Shown here piece by piece: positions 53,176 through 61,254 of a stretch of 64,000 nt of DNA (position 1 is its first letter; each line of letters opens with the position of its first letter). The notes beneath the pieces were generated by a model. That model searched no databases. It worked only from the letters and a program-made list of their open reading frames with translations, and was not told where the DNA came from. This DNA comes from Paracoccaceae bacterium (GTDB lineage Bacteria > Pseudomonadota > Alphaproteobacteria > Rhodobacterales > Rhodobacteraceae). Where the stretch lies: positions 434,001 to 498,000 of the forward strand of contig JAMWZC010000001.1 in NCBI GenBank assembly GCA_024304985.1, given 5' to 3'. Made by a program: the position numbers and the translations under genes.

Positions 53176-54104
53176 TACGCTTTATCCTGACGCGCCTGTT
53201 GCGCGCCTTTGTCACCATCGTTCTGGTCGTGACCTTCGCCTTTGTCGTGCTGCGCCTGTCGGGCGATCCGGCCACGATCATCCTTGGCCCCGAAGCCCCG
53301 CCCGAGGCGATTGCCGCCTTCCGCGCCAGCTGGGGTCTGGATCAGCCGGTGATGGTGCAATATGTCCAGTATTTCGCCGCCATCTTTCAGGGCGATCTGG
53401 GCATGTCCATGCGCGACGGCCGCCCCGCCTTCGACTTGGTGATGGAGCGAATCCCCGCCACGCTTGCCCTGACGATACCCGCCCTGTTCCTGAAACTGGC
53501 GCTGGGTGTGCCTGCGGGTGTCTATGCCGCCCTGCATCAGGGCACAGCCTTTGACCGCACGGTCATGGTGGCCGCCGTCATGGGCTTTGCCGTGCCCAGT
53601 TTCGTGCTGGCGCTGGGGCTGGTGCTTGTCTTTGCTGTCAATCTGGGCTGGTTGCCATCGGGCGGGCGCGACACGGTCTGGCACGCGATCCTGCCCATCA
53701 TCACGCTGGGTCTGGGCGGAGCGGCGGCGCTGGCGCGCTTCACCCGCTCGGCCATGCTCGAGGTGCTGGGACAGCCCTATATCCGCACGGCATCCTCCAA
53801 GGGGCTGGCCTGGGCGGTCGTTGTCCGCAGCCATGCCCTGCCCAATGCGGCCATCCCCACCGTCACGCTGATCGGCTTTCTGGTGGGCAGCCTGATTGCC
53901 GGGGCCATCGTTGTGGAAAGCGTGTTTTCCTGGCCCGGCGTCGGCCGCCTGATGGTGGTGGCTGTGGCCAATCGCGATCTGGCGGTGGTGCAATGCATCC
54001 TGCTGCTGGTGGCCACGACCATGGTAACGTCGAACCTGATCGTGGATTTCCTTTACGGCGCGCTGGACCCCCGGCTGCGCCACGGCGCGCGCGCCGCTGC
54101 CTGA
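53172..54104 (+). CDS. ABC transporter permease (DppB type)
   Basis: 310-residue inner-membrane permease with six helices. N-terminal FILTRLLRAFVTI helix with VLRLSGDPATIIL, and the EAA-type coupling loop near residues 195-215 (PYIRTASSKGLAWAVVVRSHALPNA), which contacts the ATPases. Overlaps the preceding ATPase by ATGA and is followed 16 bases later by its partner permease. Confidence 0.94.
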   Translation: MIRFILTRLLRAFVTIVLVVTFAFVVLRLSGDPATIILGPEAPPEAIAAFRASWGLDQPVMVQYVQYFAAIFQGDLGMSMRDGRPAFDLVMERIPATLALTIPALFLKLALGVPAGVYAALHQGTAFDRTVMVAAVMGFAVPSFVLALGLVLVFAVNLGWLPSGGRDTVWHAILPIITLGLGGAAALARFTRSAMLEVLGQPYIRTASSKGLAWAVVVRSHALPNAAIPTVTLIGFLVGSLIAGAIVVESVFSWPGVGRLMVVAVANRDLAVVQCILLLVATTMVTSNLIVDFLYGALDPRLRHGARAAA

Positions 54105-54120
54105 GCCGACGGAGCCTTTC

Positions 54121-54978
54121 ATGACCGACATCGCCAACGCGACACCCGCCCCTGCCCTGCGCCTGCCCCGGATGCCATGGTATGTGGCATTTGGGATGGG
54201 CTGGATCATCTTCGTGCTTGCCGTGGCGCTACTGGCAGATGTGATCACGCCTTACGTGTTTACCGCGATGGATCTAAAATACCGGCTGGTGCCGCCATTT
54301 CAGACATGGGCGCACCCCTTGGGCACGGACGAACTGGGCCGGGACGTGCTGTCACGGCTGATCGTGTCGATACGCATCTCGCTGCTGATCGCCTTTGGTG
54401 CCACGGTGATCTCGGCGGTGCTGGGCACCACCCTCGGCTTTCTCGCGGCCCATTTCCGCGGGATCGTGGAACAGGCCGTGCTGATGCTGGCGGATTTTCA
54501 GGCAGCACTCCCCTTTCTGATTCTGGCACTTTCGGTGCTGGCCTTCTTCGGCAACTCGCTGCCGCTGCTGATCGGGCTGATGGGCCTTTATGGCTGGGAA
54601 CGCTACGCCCGCATCGCGCGGGGTCTGGCGATTTCCGCCAGCGCGCAGGGATATGCCACGGCGATCACCCAATTGGGTGCCACTCCGCAGCGTGTCTATC
54701 TGCGCCATATCCTGCCTAACATCGCCTCAACCCTGATCGTGTCGATGACCCTGATCTTCCCTGAGGTGATCCTGCTGGAATCCGGCTTGTCCTTTCTGGG
54801 TCTGGGCGTGCAGCCGCCGATGACCAGCCTTGGCAACATGGTCGGCTACGGTCGCGAATATATCACCCGCGCGGCCTGGATCATGCTCTGCCCTGCCACG
54901 GTAATCGTGCTGACCACGCTGGCCGTGTCCCTTGTCGGGGATTGGCTGCGCGATCGGCTGGACCCGACGCTGGGATAA
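54121..54978 (+). CDS. ABC transporter permease (DppC type)
   Basis: 285-residue inner-membrane permease. Typical features: the N-terminal helix, HPLGTDELGRDVLSRLIVSIRISL near residues 62-85 (the DppC periplasmic loop signature), and an EAA-type coupling loop near 180-200 (GYATAITQLGATPQRVYLRHILPN). It ends the operon. Together the five ABC genes make a complete peptide/opine/nickel-type importer. Confidence 0.94.
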   Translation: MTDIANATPAPALRLPRMPWYVAFGMGWIIFVLAVALLADVITPYVFTAMDLKYRLVPPFQTWAHPLGTDELGRDVLSRLIVSIRISLLIAFGATVISAVLGTTLGFLAAHFRGIVEQAVLMLADFQAALPFLILALSVLAFFGNSLPLLIGLMGLYGWERYARIARGLAISASAQGYATAITQLGATPQRVYLRHILPNIASTLIVSMTLIFPEVILLESGLSFLGLGVQPPMTSLGNMVGYGREYITRAAWIMLCPATVIVLTTLAVSLVGDWLRDRLDPTLG

Positions 54979-55426
54979 AAGCGAATTGCTCTGCTTTCTC
55001 GTTGACGATGTTTGCACTGCGTTGACAGCGCGAGACGCACTGCAACAGATCGAAAGCCGCTCAAAGTGATGCCTTCCAGAAACCGACCTTAGCCGCAAGT
55101 GCCACCAGTTCTCGACTTTTGTCATTTTCTGGCGATGAGTAGCACGGGACGATCGGTCTAAACGTCGGCTGTTAGCATGCCAAAGTTGATCATTCAGGGC
55201 CTGCGCACCCCACTACCCGAAAACGCTATCAATTGTGGCTTCCGCCCTCCAATGAGCCGCATGGCGGGCAAGCAGATTAGTCACATCGGCAGCCCTGCAT
55301 GTGATAGAGTTACAGGTGACGTTCCCCCTGCACGATAGCGCGTCAGGGTGCCGGGATCTGGAACCCTACAGGTCATGGGGTGTTGTCATGGGGTGGCACG
55401 TCACACCGTAGGAAAGGACGTCCGAT
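54979..55426. other. Intergenic region with an 11-base tandem direct repeat
   Basis: 448 bases without a supported gene before the small-peptide/DUF302/VTT/CopA set. GTCATGGGGTG occurs at 55372-55382 and 55385-55395 (period 13), just upstream of the first gene. An AGGGT/ACCCT inverted pair (55345-55349, 55363-55367) precedes it. These are candidate sites for a metal-responsive regulator. Confidence 0.5.
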
Positions 55427-55531
55427 ATGATGAACGGATATGGCATGGGTTTCGGCGGACTCTGGATGATCGTCATCCTGATCCTTGTCGGTCTGATGAT
55501 TGCCGCCCTGATCAAGTATCTGCGCAAGTAA
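55427..55531 (+). CDS. 34-residue Met/Gly-rich single-helix membrane peptide
   Basis: Short frame MMNGYGMGFGGLW, then a hydrophobic helix rich in Ile/Leu/Val, ending IKYLRK before TAA. AAAGGA lies nine bases before the ATG. Three methionines and an aromatic/glycine N-terminus facing the periplasm could touch soft metals; the basic C-terminus should be cytoplasmic. It lies 19 bases before the DUF302 gene in the same direction and leads a copper-type operon. Resembles the small membrane leader often seen with SHOCT-type proteins, but has no SHOCT domain. Confidence 0.65.
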   Translation: MMNGYGMGFGGLWMIVILILVGLMIAALIKYLRK

Positions 55532-55550
55532 ACCAGAAAGAGAGATCCGC

Positions 55551-55937
55551 ATGACCTATACCATCACCCGGTTGATGACCGGGGCGAATATCGACGACAT
55601 CGACACCCGGACGCGCAAGGCGCTGGCCGAGCATGGCTTCGGTGTCCTGACCGAGATCGACGTGCAAAAGACCATGAAGGCCAAGCTGGACGCCGACATG
55701 CCAGCCTATCGCATTCTCGGGGCCTGCAATCCGAATATGGCCTATCAGGCCATCGGGATCGAACCGCGCGTCGGTGCGATGCTGCCCTGCAACGTGATCC
55801 TGCGCGCGGTCGAGGGCGGCGTGGAGGTCAGCGCGATTGATCCTGTGGCCTCCATGCGGGCGATCGACAACGCAAAGTTGATCGCGGTGGCGGGTGACGT
55901 GCGCGACCTTCTGGCCAAGGCCATCGCGGCGATCTGA
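55551..55937 (+). CDS. DUF302 family protein
   Basis: 128-residue protein with the DUF302 pattern: ALAEHGFGVLTEIDVQKTMKAKL near residues 24-46, YRILGACNPNMAYQAI near 53, and LPCNVILRAVEGGVEV near 82. DUF302 proteins are single-domain cytoplasmic or membrane-linked proteins of unknown activity, often beside thiosulfate, copper or hydrogen sulfide genes. GAAAGAGAG precedes the start. It ends one base before the VTT gene starts. Confidence 0.92.
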   Translation: MTYTITRLMTGANIDDIDTRTRKALAEHGFGVLTEIDVQKTMKAKLDADMPAYRILGACNPNMAYQAIGIEPRVGAMLPCNVILRAVEGGVEVSAIDPVASMRAIDNAKLIAVAGDVRDLLAKAIAAI

Positions 55938-55938
55938 C

Positions 55939-56622
55939 ATGAGTCTGCGCCCCGCCATAGTCGCCGGACTTGCGCTCCTCGGGATTGCGCTTGTCGGCAT
56001 CTGGCTGTTCGCACCTTCGGTGTTCACCGAAGCGGGCCGGTTGCTGGACAGCGCACATATCGACAGGCTGGTGGCGCAGGCTGGCTTATGGGGGCCGTTC
56101 CTGATCGTCACATTGATGACGGTCGCAGTTGTGGCCAGCCCGATCCCCAGCGCACCGATCGCACTGGCGGCCGGGGCTGCCTACGGACATATCTGGGGCA
56201 CGGTCCTAATCGTGATCGGAGCCGAGCTGGGCGCGATGATCGCCTTCGCACTGGCCCGGGTTCTGGGGCACGACGTCTTGCGGCGGGTGTTCGGCGACAA
56301 GCTCGAAGCCGGGCTTCTGGGGTCGCAGACAGCCTTGACAGTGACTGTATTTGCAAGTCGCCTGATGCCCTTCGTATCCTTCGACATGATCAGCTATGCC
56401 GCTGGCCTTAGCCGCCTTCATGCATGGCGGTTCGCCTGCGCGACGCTGGCCGGTATCATCCCGGCAAGCTTCCTGCTCGCGCATTTCGGCGGTGAGGCAG
56501 TTAGTGGAGAGCTGGGTCGGACAACCTGGGCTGTGGCTGGCCTTGGACTTTTGACGGGAGCACCACTTCTGTGGGTGGCGCTGAGGAGTAAGCCACAAGA
56601 AGATGCCATCCACCGCCCCTGA
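55939..56622 (+). CDS. TVP38/TMEM64 (VTT/DedA-like) family membrane protein
   Basis: 227 residues from the ATG at 55939. Polytopic membrane protein with the VTT domain: LMTVAVVASPIPSAPIALAAGAAYG near residues 60-84, the re-entrant loop with GAELGAMIAFALAR, and FASRLMPFVSFDMISYAAGLS near 138. The DedA/VTT superfamily includes lipid scramblases and envelope-homeostasis factors; metal or selenite transport has been suggested for some. Tail HRP. It lies between DUF302 and copA, so a role in copper stress is inferred from context only. Confidence 0.88.
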   Translation: MSLRPAIVAGLALLGIALVGIWLFAPSVFTEAGRLLDSAHIDRLVAQAGLWGPFLIVTLMTVAVVASPIPSAPIALAAGAAYGHIWGTVLIVIGAELGAMIAFALARVLGHDVLRRVFGDKLEAGLLGSQTALTVTVFASRLMPFVSFDMISYAAGLSRLHAWRFACATLAGIIPASFLLAHFGGEAVSGELGRTTWAVAGLGLLTGAPLLWVALRSKPQEDAIHRP

Positions 56623-56691
56623 GATTCTTTGAGCACGACGTGCCCTTGGGGCCTCGAAAGCCGAAAAGAAAAGTTGAAAGGCGCGCCAAAC

Positions 56692-59025
56692 ATGGAACAT
56701 GAACATCACGCTACCGCCGACATTCCGCCGGGGACCGAGACCGCCAAGGATCCCGTCTGCGGGATGACGGTTGCGATTAAAGCCGGCGGACTTCACGCGT
56801 CATTTGATGGTGAAACCTTTCATTTCTGCTCTGAGAAATGTCAGCAGAAGTTCAAGGCTGATCCATGGTTCTATGCATCGGGTCGTGCGGCGCGCAGGAA
56901 GACCGCCACGAAGAACGATGTTCAATACACCTGCCCAATGCACCCCGAGATCGTCCGCGATGGTCCCGGTGTGTGCCCGATCTGCGGCATGGCACTTGAA
57001 CCGATGCTGCCATCAGACGAACCCAGCGAGGAGCTAACCGACTTCACGCGTAGGATGTGGATATCGGCCGCGGCTGCAGTGCCGCTGGTGATCCTCACGA
57101 TGGGCGAACTGGTGGCCCTGCCCGTGCGCGACTGGATCGGACCTCAGAACGCACGCTATCTGGAGTTCGCGCTGGCGACACCGATCATCCTATGGGCGGC
57201 CTTGCCGTTCTTCAGGCGCGGCTGGGACTCGGTGGTGAACCGGAGCTCCAACATGTGGACGCTCATCAGCCTTGGTGTGGCGGCAGCCTATCTCTATTCG
57301 ATTGTAGCAACATTTCTGCCAGGTGTCTTTCCGGAACAGTATCGCATGGGGCACGGTGTCGGCACCTATTTCGAGGCGTCCGTGGTGATTGTGACGCTTG
57401 TTTTTGTGGGGCAGGTTCTCGAACTGCGGGCCCGCGAACGCACTGGAGACGCGATCCGGGCGCTCCTGGATCTGGCGCCAAAAACCGCGCGGCGCATCCT
57501 GCCGGACGGCACGGAATACGATGCGCCGCTTGAGAATATCATGGAAGGCGACCGTCTGCGGGTCCGTCCGGGGGACGCCGTGCCCGTGGATGGCATCGTG
57601 ATCGAGGGACGTTCATCGCTGGACGAAAGCATGTTGACCGGAGAGTCGATGCCCGTGGAAAAAGGTCCAGGCGACGCGGTGACCGGGGCCACGATCAACA
57701 AGAATGGTAGCCTGGTGATCGAAGCCGGAAAAGTCGGATCGGACACCGTGCTGGCGCAGATCGTGGCGATGGTGTCAAATGCGCGGCAGTCCCGTGCCCC
57801 GATCCAGGGTCTCGCAGACCGTGTTTCAGCGGTGTTTGTGCCGACAGTGGTCGCCATCGCCGTCGTTGCATTCTTCGTCTGGCTGATTTTCGGACCGGAA
57901 CCTGCGCTGGTCTTCGCCATCGCATCAGCGGTGTCGGTGCTGATCATCGCCTGCCCCTGCGCGCTGGGTCTCGCCACGCCGATTTCCATTACCACGGCAG
58001 CGGGGCGCGGCGCACAGGCGGGCGTGCTGATCAAGGATGCCGAGGCGCTCGAGCGTATGGCAGGTGTTGATACGCTGATCGTCGACAAGACCGGCACCCT
58101 GACCATGGGCAAGCCGAAGTTGACGGACACCGTGTCGCTTGGGGCAATGAGTGAAGTTGAACTGCTGTCACTGGCCGCAGCTCTTGAGCGCGGCTCAGAA
58201 CACCCGCTGGCACAGGCCATTGTGGAAGGGGCAGAGTCGCAGGGCGCATCCCGGCAGCAGGCTTCAGACTTCGCGGCTGTCACGGGTAAGGGCGTGCACG
58301 GAACTGTTGGATCGCGCAACGTAGCGCTCGGCAACGCGGCCATGATGAAAGAGATGGGATTGGCGACGACAGAGGCTGACGCCAAGGCAAACACATTGGG
58401 TGCAGAGGGCAAGACAGCAATGTTCATCGCGGTAGATGGCTTGCTTGCCGGCATCGTGGCGGTGGCCGATCCAATCAAGGACTCCACAGCGCAAGCCATC
58501 GACGCCCTGCATGCTTTGGGGCTGCGGGTCATAATGGCGACAGGCGACAACGAGCGGACGGCGCGGGCCGTGGCAGGCAAGCTCGGGATCGACGAGGTGC
58601 GCGCGGGCGTTCTGCCCGAGGACAAGAAAGTCCTGATTGATCAAATGCGTCGTGACGGCCACAAGATTGCCATGGCTGGTGATGGCGTGAACGATGCTCC
58701 CGCCCTCGCGGCTGCCGATGTCGGCATCGCCATGGGCACCGGGGCCGATGTGGCCATGGAAAGCGCCGGCATCACCCTGCTGGGGGGGGACCTCATGGGT
58801 ATCGTCCGGGCCAGAAAACTGGCCCGCGCGACACTCCGCAACATCAAGCAGAACCTGTTTTTCGCCTTTGCCTACAACGCACTTGGCGTCCCGATCGCAG
58901 CGGGGTTGCTTTACCCAGTCACAGGCCTCTTGCTCTCGCCCATGATCGCCGCTGCGGCTATGAGCCTGTCTTCGGTTTCAGTCATCTCCAACGCATTGCG
59001 TCTAAGGAATGTTGACCTTGAGTAA
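56692..59025 (+). CDS. copA: CopA-type copper-exporting P1B ATPase with YHS and metal-binding N-domains
   Basis: 777 residues from the ATG at 56692 ([13 protein letters not shown]); upstream codons in frame lack similarity. N-terminal YHS domain (about 20-60, DPVCGMTV and [10 protein letters not shown]), then a heavy-metal-binding motif YTCPMHPEI with CPICGM (about 82-105), then the P-type core. Core motifs: phosphatase loop LTGES, metal site CPC at residues 421-423 in [13 protein letters not shown], phosphorylated Asp465 in [16 protein letters not shown], and hinge [25 protein letters not shown] and [15 protein letters not shown] match the Cu(I) group. Exports cytoplasmic copper. Confidence 0.95.
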   Translation: MEHEHHATADIPPGTETAKDPVCGMTVAIKAGGLHASFDGETFHFCSEKCQQKFKADPWFYASGRAARRKTATKNDVQYTCPMHPEIVRDGPGVCPICGMALEPMLPSDEPSEELTDFTRRMWISAAAAVPLVILTMGELVALPVRDWIGPQNARYLEFALATPIILWAALPFFRRGWDSVVNRSSNMWTLISLGVAAAYLYSIVATFLPGVFPEQYRMGHGVGTYFEASVVIVTLVFVGQVLELRARERTGDAIRALLDLAPKTARRILPDGTEYDAPLENIMEGDRLRVRPGDAVPVDGIVIEGRSSLDESMLTGESMPVEKGPGDAVTGATINKNGSLVIEAGKVGSDTVLAQIVAMVSNARQSRAPIQGLADRVSAVFVPTVVAIAVVAFFVWLIFGPEPALVFAIASAVSVLIIACPCALGLATPISITTAAGRGAQAGVLIKDAEALERMAGVDTLIVDKTGTLTMGKPKLTDTVSLGAMSEVELLSLAAALERGSEHPLAQAIVEGAESQGASRQQASDFAAVTGKGVHGTVGSRNVALGNAAMMKEMGLATTEADAKANTLGAEGKTAMFIAVDGLLAGIVAVADPIKDSTAQAIDALHALGLRVIMATGDNERTARAVAGKLGIDEVRAGVLPEDKKVLIDQMRRDGHKIAMAGDGVNDAPALAAADVGIAMGTGADVAMESAGITLLGGDLMGIVRARKLARATLRNIKQNLFFAFAYNALGVPIAAGLLYPVTGLLLSPMIAAAAMSLSSVSVISNALRLRNVDLE

Positions 59026-59077
59026 GGTTTCGCCGCATCGCGAAGCGGGTCGCAGGAGATCAAATAGTTGAGGAAAA

Positions 59078-59113
59078 TCTTACCTACAGAATAATTTTCT
59101 TGTGTAGGTAAGA
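59078..59113. repeat. Perfect 11-base inverted repeat downstream of copA
   Basis: TCTTACCTACA (59078-59088) and TGTAGGTAAGA (59103-59113) around a 14-base AT-rich spacer. On the minus strand TTTTCC follows, so it may end transcripts from the minus-strand gene at 59245; on the plus strand CTCAAAAAAA follows. Could also be an operator. Confidence 0.6.
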
Positions 59114-59209
59114 CTCAAAAAAAGCGCTGTCTGACAGAAACAACCCCATTTGTATATGCAGCGCAGTGGCGGGGAAGACTACACTAAACGCGTAGCGGCG
59201 AGGCGGAGT

Positions 59210-59239
59210 TCCTGCGGACGGCATGTGCCATCCGCAGGA
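59210..59239. repeat. Inverted repeat after the 59245-59667 gene
   Basis: TCCTGCGGA (59210-59218) and TCCGCAGGA (59231-59239), with GGCATGTGCC between them extending the pairing. No T tract on either strand. Together with 59078-59113 it probably marks the 3' end of the minus-strand unit. Confidence 0.6.
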
Positions 59240-59244
59240 TCACA

Positions 59245-59667
59245 TTACCGGCGCGCCAAGAGCCCGTCGACCTGCTCAAGCAGCATCAGAAGCCGACCTT
59301 CAACATGCTCCACGAGCTCCGACAGGCAATCTTCGCACAAGGGTGCGACCGCCAAGACTGTTCCGATAGCTTTAAGCGCAACAAAGTAGCCCCCCTGGTC
59401 ATCGATTTCGAAAGGAAGCGCACCGGCATTTCGTGACGATATCGGCAGTTTGCGGAACGCTGCGTTTGCGAAGGCGAGCACTGCCAGGGCATCGAACAAA
59501 GACTTCAACGTGTCCAATTGCCATGCAAAATCATCGTCCTCTTCGAGTTGAACGAGCCAGGCGGAAATCAGTTGCTTCGACCTCTCCGGACCGCGCGCCT
59601 GCTGCGTCAGGAACTGCAGAGCTGCAACAAAGTGCACGGTTTCGAAATTGTGGGTTTGAATGGTCAT
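59245..59667 (-). CDS. Unrecognised protein, second gene of a two-gene unit
   Basis: 140-residue acidic, largely helical protein starting MTIQTHNFETVHFVAAL. GGAGATGATGGC before the ATG is a good ribosome site, supporting a real gene. It is rich in Leu/Ala/Asp; cysteines near residues 110 and 113 (LCEDCLSEL) form a CxxC-like pair. The last 25 residues (EHVEGRLLMLLEQVDGLLA) look like an amphipathic coiled coil. No family recognised. It follows the 59755-60162 gene across an 87-base spacer that holds two hairpins; the two genes probably share a transcript. Confidence 0.7.
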   Translation of the reverse strand: MTIQTHNFETVHFVAALQFLTQQARGPERSKQLISAWLVQLEEDDDFAWQLDTLKSLFDALAVLAFANAAFRKLPISSRNAGALPFEIDDQGGYFVALKAIGTVLAVAPLCEDCLSELVEHVEGRLLMLLEQVDGLLARR

Positions 59668-59686
59668 GCCATCATCTCCATTGGTG

Positions 59687-59737
59687 AAGCGAAACCATTT
59701 CGCTTCGTCAAGCGCTGTCAGCTTTTGACTGACAGCG
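59687..59737 (-). repeat. Two hairpins in the spacer between the unknown gene pair
   Basis: AAGCGAAA/TTTCGCTT (59687-59694, 59698-59705) and CGCTGTCAG/CTGACAGCG (59713-59721, 59729-59737). Both lie upstream of the second gene and could influence its translation or the processing of the transcript. Confidence 0.6.
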
Positions 59738-59754
59738 TGGAAATCTGCGGAGTC

Positions 59755-60162
59755 TTACGCAGGAAACACGAGATGATCGCGAATCTCGGGTTGGTCAGCG
59801 ACCAAGGGCTCGAGAACATCTCGAAGCCCGTCAGAGAGCAAACAAATGTCTTCGACCACGGGATCCGCGAGGTCGATCTGCGCAAAAAGCATCGCTTCGA
59901 CACGTGTCTCGTCGTGAACATGCTCCAGCGTGAGGATGCCCAGCAGATCCCGGAGCGCAGTCCATGTGCGTCGATCTACAGCGGACGCGTTCTGAAGGCC
60001 CTCCAGGATGGTAGTGACTACTTTCTTGCCGCGCCGCCCAGCGAGGAGTTCTGCTGCATTTTGTAGCGCGCCGAAATTCGCGTCGATGAACTGGTGTAGG
60101 TTCATCAATGCCGGGGTCGAGAGAGCTGGAGTGCCCTGGGCTCGGTGTCTGAGGTGGAACAT
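59755..60162 (-). CDS. Unrecognised protein, first gene of a two-gene unit
   Basis: 135-residue acidic helical protein starting MFHLRHRAQGTPALS, with AAAGGA six bases before the ATG. The N-terminal 20 residues are basic; the rest has alternating helices with many Asp/Glu (QIDLADPVVEDICLL and DVLEPLVADQPEIRDHL). No signal peptide or membrane segment. Not recognised as a known family. It is preceded by a leader carrying a large stem-loop (60236-60297) and a smaller one (60184-60203), suggesting post-transcriptional control. Confidence 0.68.
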   Translation of the reverse strand: MFHLRHRAQGTPALSTPALMNLHQFIDANFGALQNAAELLAGRRGKKVVTTILEGLQNASAVDRRTWTALRDLLGILTLEHVHDETRVEAMLFAQIDLADPVVEDICLLSDGLRDVLEPLVADQPEIRDHLVFPA

Positions 60163-60183
60163 GTGTCGTCCTTTCTTGATTAT

Positions 60184-60203
60184 CCCCGCCGTTCGTGGCG
60201 GGG
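60184..60203 (-). repeat. Leader hairpin next to the start of the unknown gene
   Basis: CCCCGCC (60184-60190) and GGCGGGG (60197-60203) around GTTCGT. It lies 22 bases upstream of the ATG at 60162, close enough to affect ribosome access. Confidence 0.65.
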
Positions 60204-60235
60204 GGCAAGCCGATCCAAGCTCCTTTTTTTTTGAT

Positions 60236-60297
60236 CATCTGCATCAGGTCTGGCGCGGGGCTCGCCCCCAAGACCTGCGCCAGATCAGATGCAGATG
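60236..60297 (-). promoter_or_regulatory. Large leader stem-loop of the unknown two-gene unit
   Basis: Two paired segments with symmetrical three-base bulges: CATCTGCATC (60236-60245) with GATGCAGATG (60288-60297), and TCTGGCGC (60249-60256) with GCGCCAGA (60277-60284). The loop between them is 20 bases and itself GC-rich. Eight A residues follow directly on the minus strand. Eighteen paired bases in 62 is unlikely by chance. A structured leader, attenuator or small RNA is possible. Confidence 0.6.
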
Positions 60298-61254
60298 TCG
60301 CCAATTTCCGAAATGATACTGATGACCATCGTGACCAACCGCCCATGATTACTGACCAAAGGTCCGTCCAAACGATTGCGAGTTGGCCTTGCCACTTTTT
60401 TCTCAGAGGCGCCGTAGCGCGGTGACAGTGTTGCACAGTCTAAGTTGCTGAGAGCAGTATTCCAGTTCCAGCATAGTGAACGAGCGGAAAGCGTCCATTC
60501 GTTGCAGATGCGAACTGCTTAGCGGATCTGCGTAAACAGTCGACATTCGAGCCACTGACAGAACCTGTGCCTCATCGAACAGTCGCAAGGCGGCTCCGAT
60601 TCCATACCGACATCCACGTCCTCATTGAACCAAGCACGAGCGCCCGGCTGGCACCGCTCTCTGGCTTTAACACAAAAGACTTCTGGCTTGGCTCCGCCTG
60701 TGAGTCAGCACCTGTGCGACGTCCGCTCATTCTCTCGCGGCCGCAAACGGTCCTCAGGTTCCAGCCAGCTCATGAACTCGGTTGCAAGAGTAGCATGGTC
60801 GTATTCGCGCAACAGCAGCGAGGCAGTATTTCAATGCGGCAGCCGCGATCGTTGGTCCGCACTGTGATCCATCAAGGTCTGAAGTAGCCAGCGATTGGTC
60901 CGTATGTCCAATCCGGTAGACCCATAGCAACTACTCCGTAACCGCCATCGCAAAACTACTGCGCCAAACCACATTTGACATGACATCTCAGGTCAAACAA
61001 TCCGGTAGGATGAGCGGACCAGCTACCGCTTACTGACAATCGTAACCGCCGCTGCATCAGTTCGGTGTGGAACCAAGAAGAAAATGAGCGGCCAAGTTTC
61101 AATATTCTCATGGGTTGAATTCGTCACCGCAAATCGAAAATTGTTGATGGATGTTGAGACGATTGGAGGAAGGATTTGAAAAAGGGTAGGTTTCGCCCCT
61201 TTTCGGATTTCGAATCCGGTGGAATGCAATGCGGCGCCGGCGTAAAGTCCATGA
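60298..61254. other. Long stretch without a recognisable gene
   Basis: 957 bases between the leader of the unknown pair and the LysR gene. Open frames of up to about 106 codons occur, but none has a good ribosome site or a family. Parts may be decayed mobile DNA. The promoters of both flanking units must lie here. Confidence 0.5.

Noticed and set aside
52935-54248. 437-codon minus-strand frame opposite the ABC permease
   Set aside because: Antisense to membrane helices, yielding an artefactual His/Gln/Gly-rich product.
57366-58625. 419-codon minus-strand frame opposite copA
   Set aside because: Ser/Ala/Thr-rich reverse reading of the CopA core; no ribosome site.
59831-60436. 201-codon minus-strand frame overlapping the first unknown gene
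   Set aside because: The 59755-60162 frame has AAAGGA correctly placed and a sensible amino-acid profile, while this frame runs through the leader stem-loop.
60567-60887. 106-codon plus-strand frame before the LysR gene
   Set aside because: No ribosome site, no recognised product and unconvincing composition; treated as non-coding.
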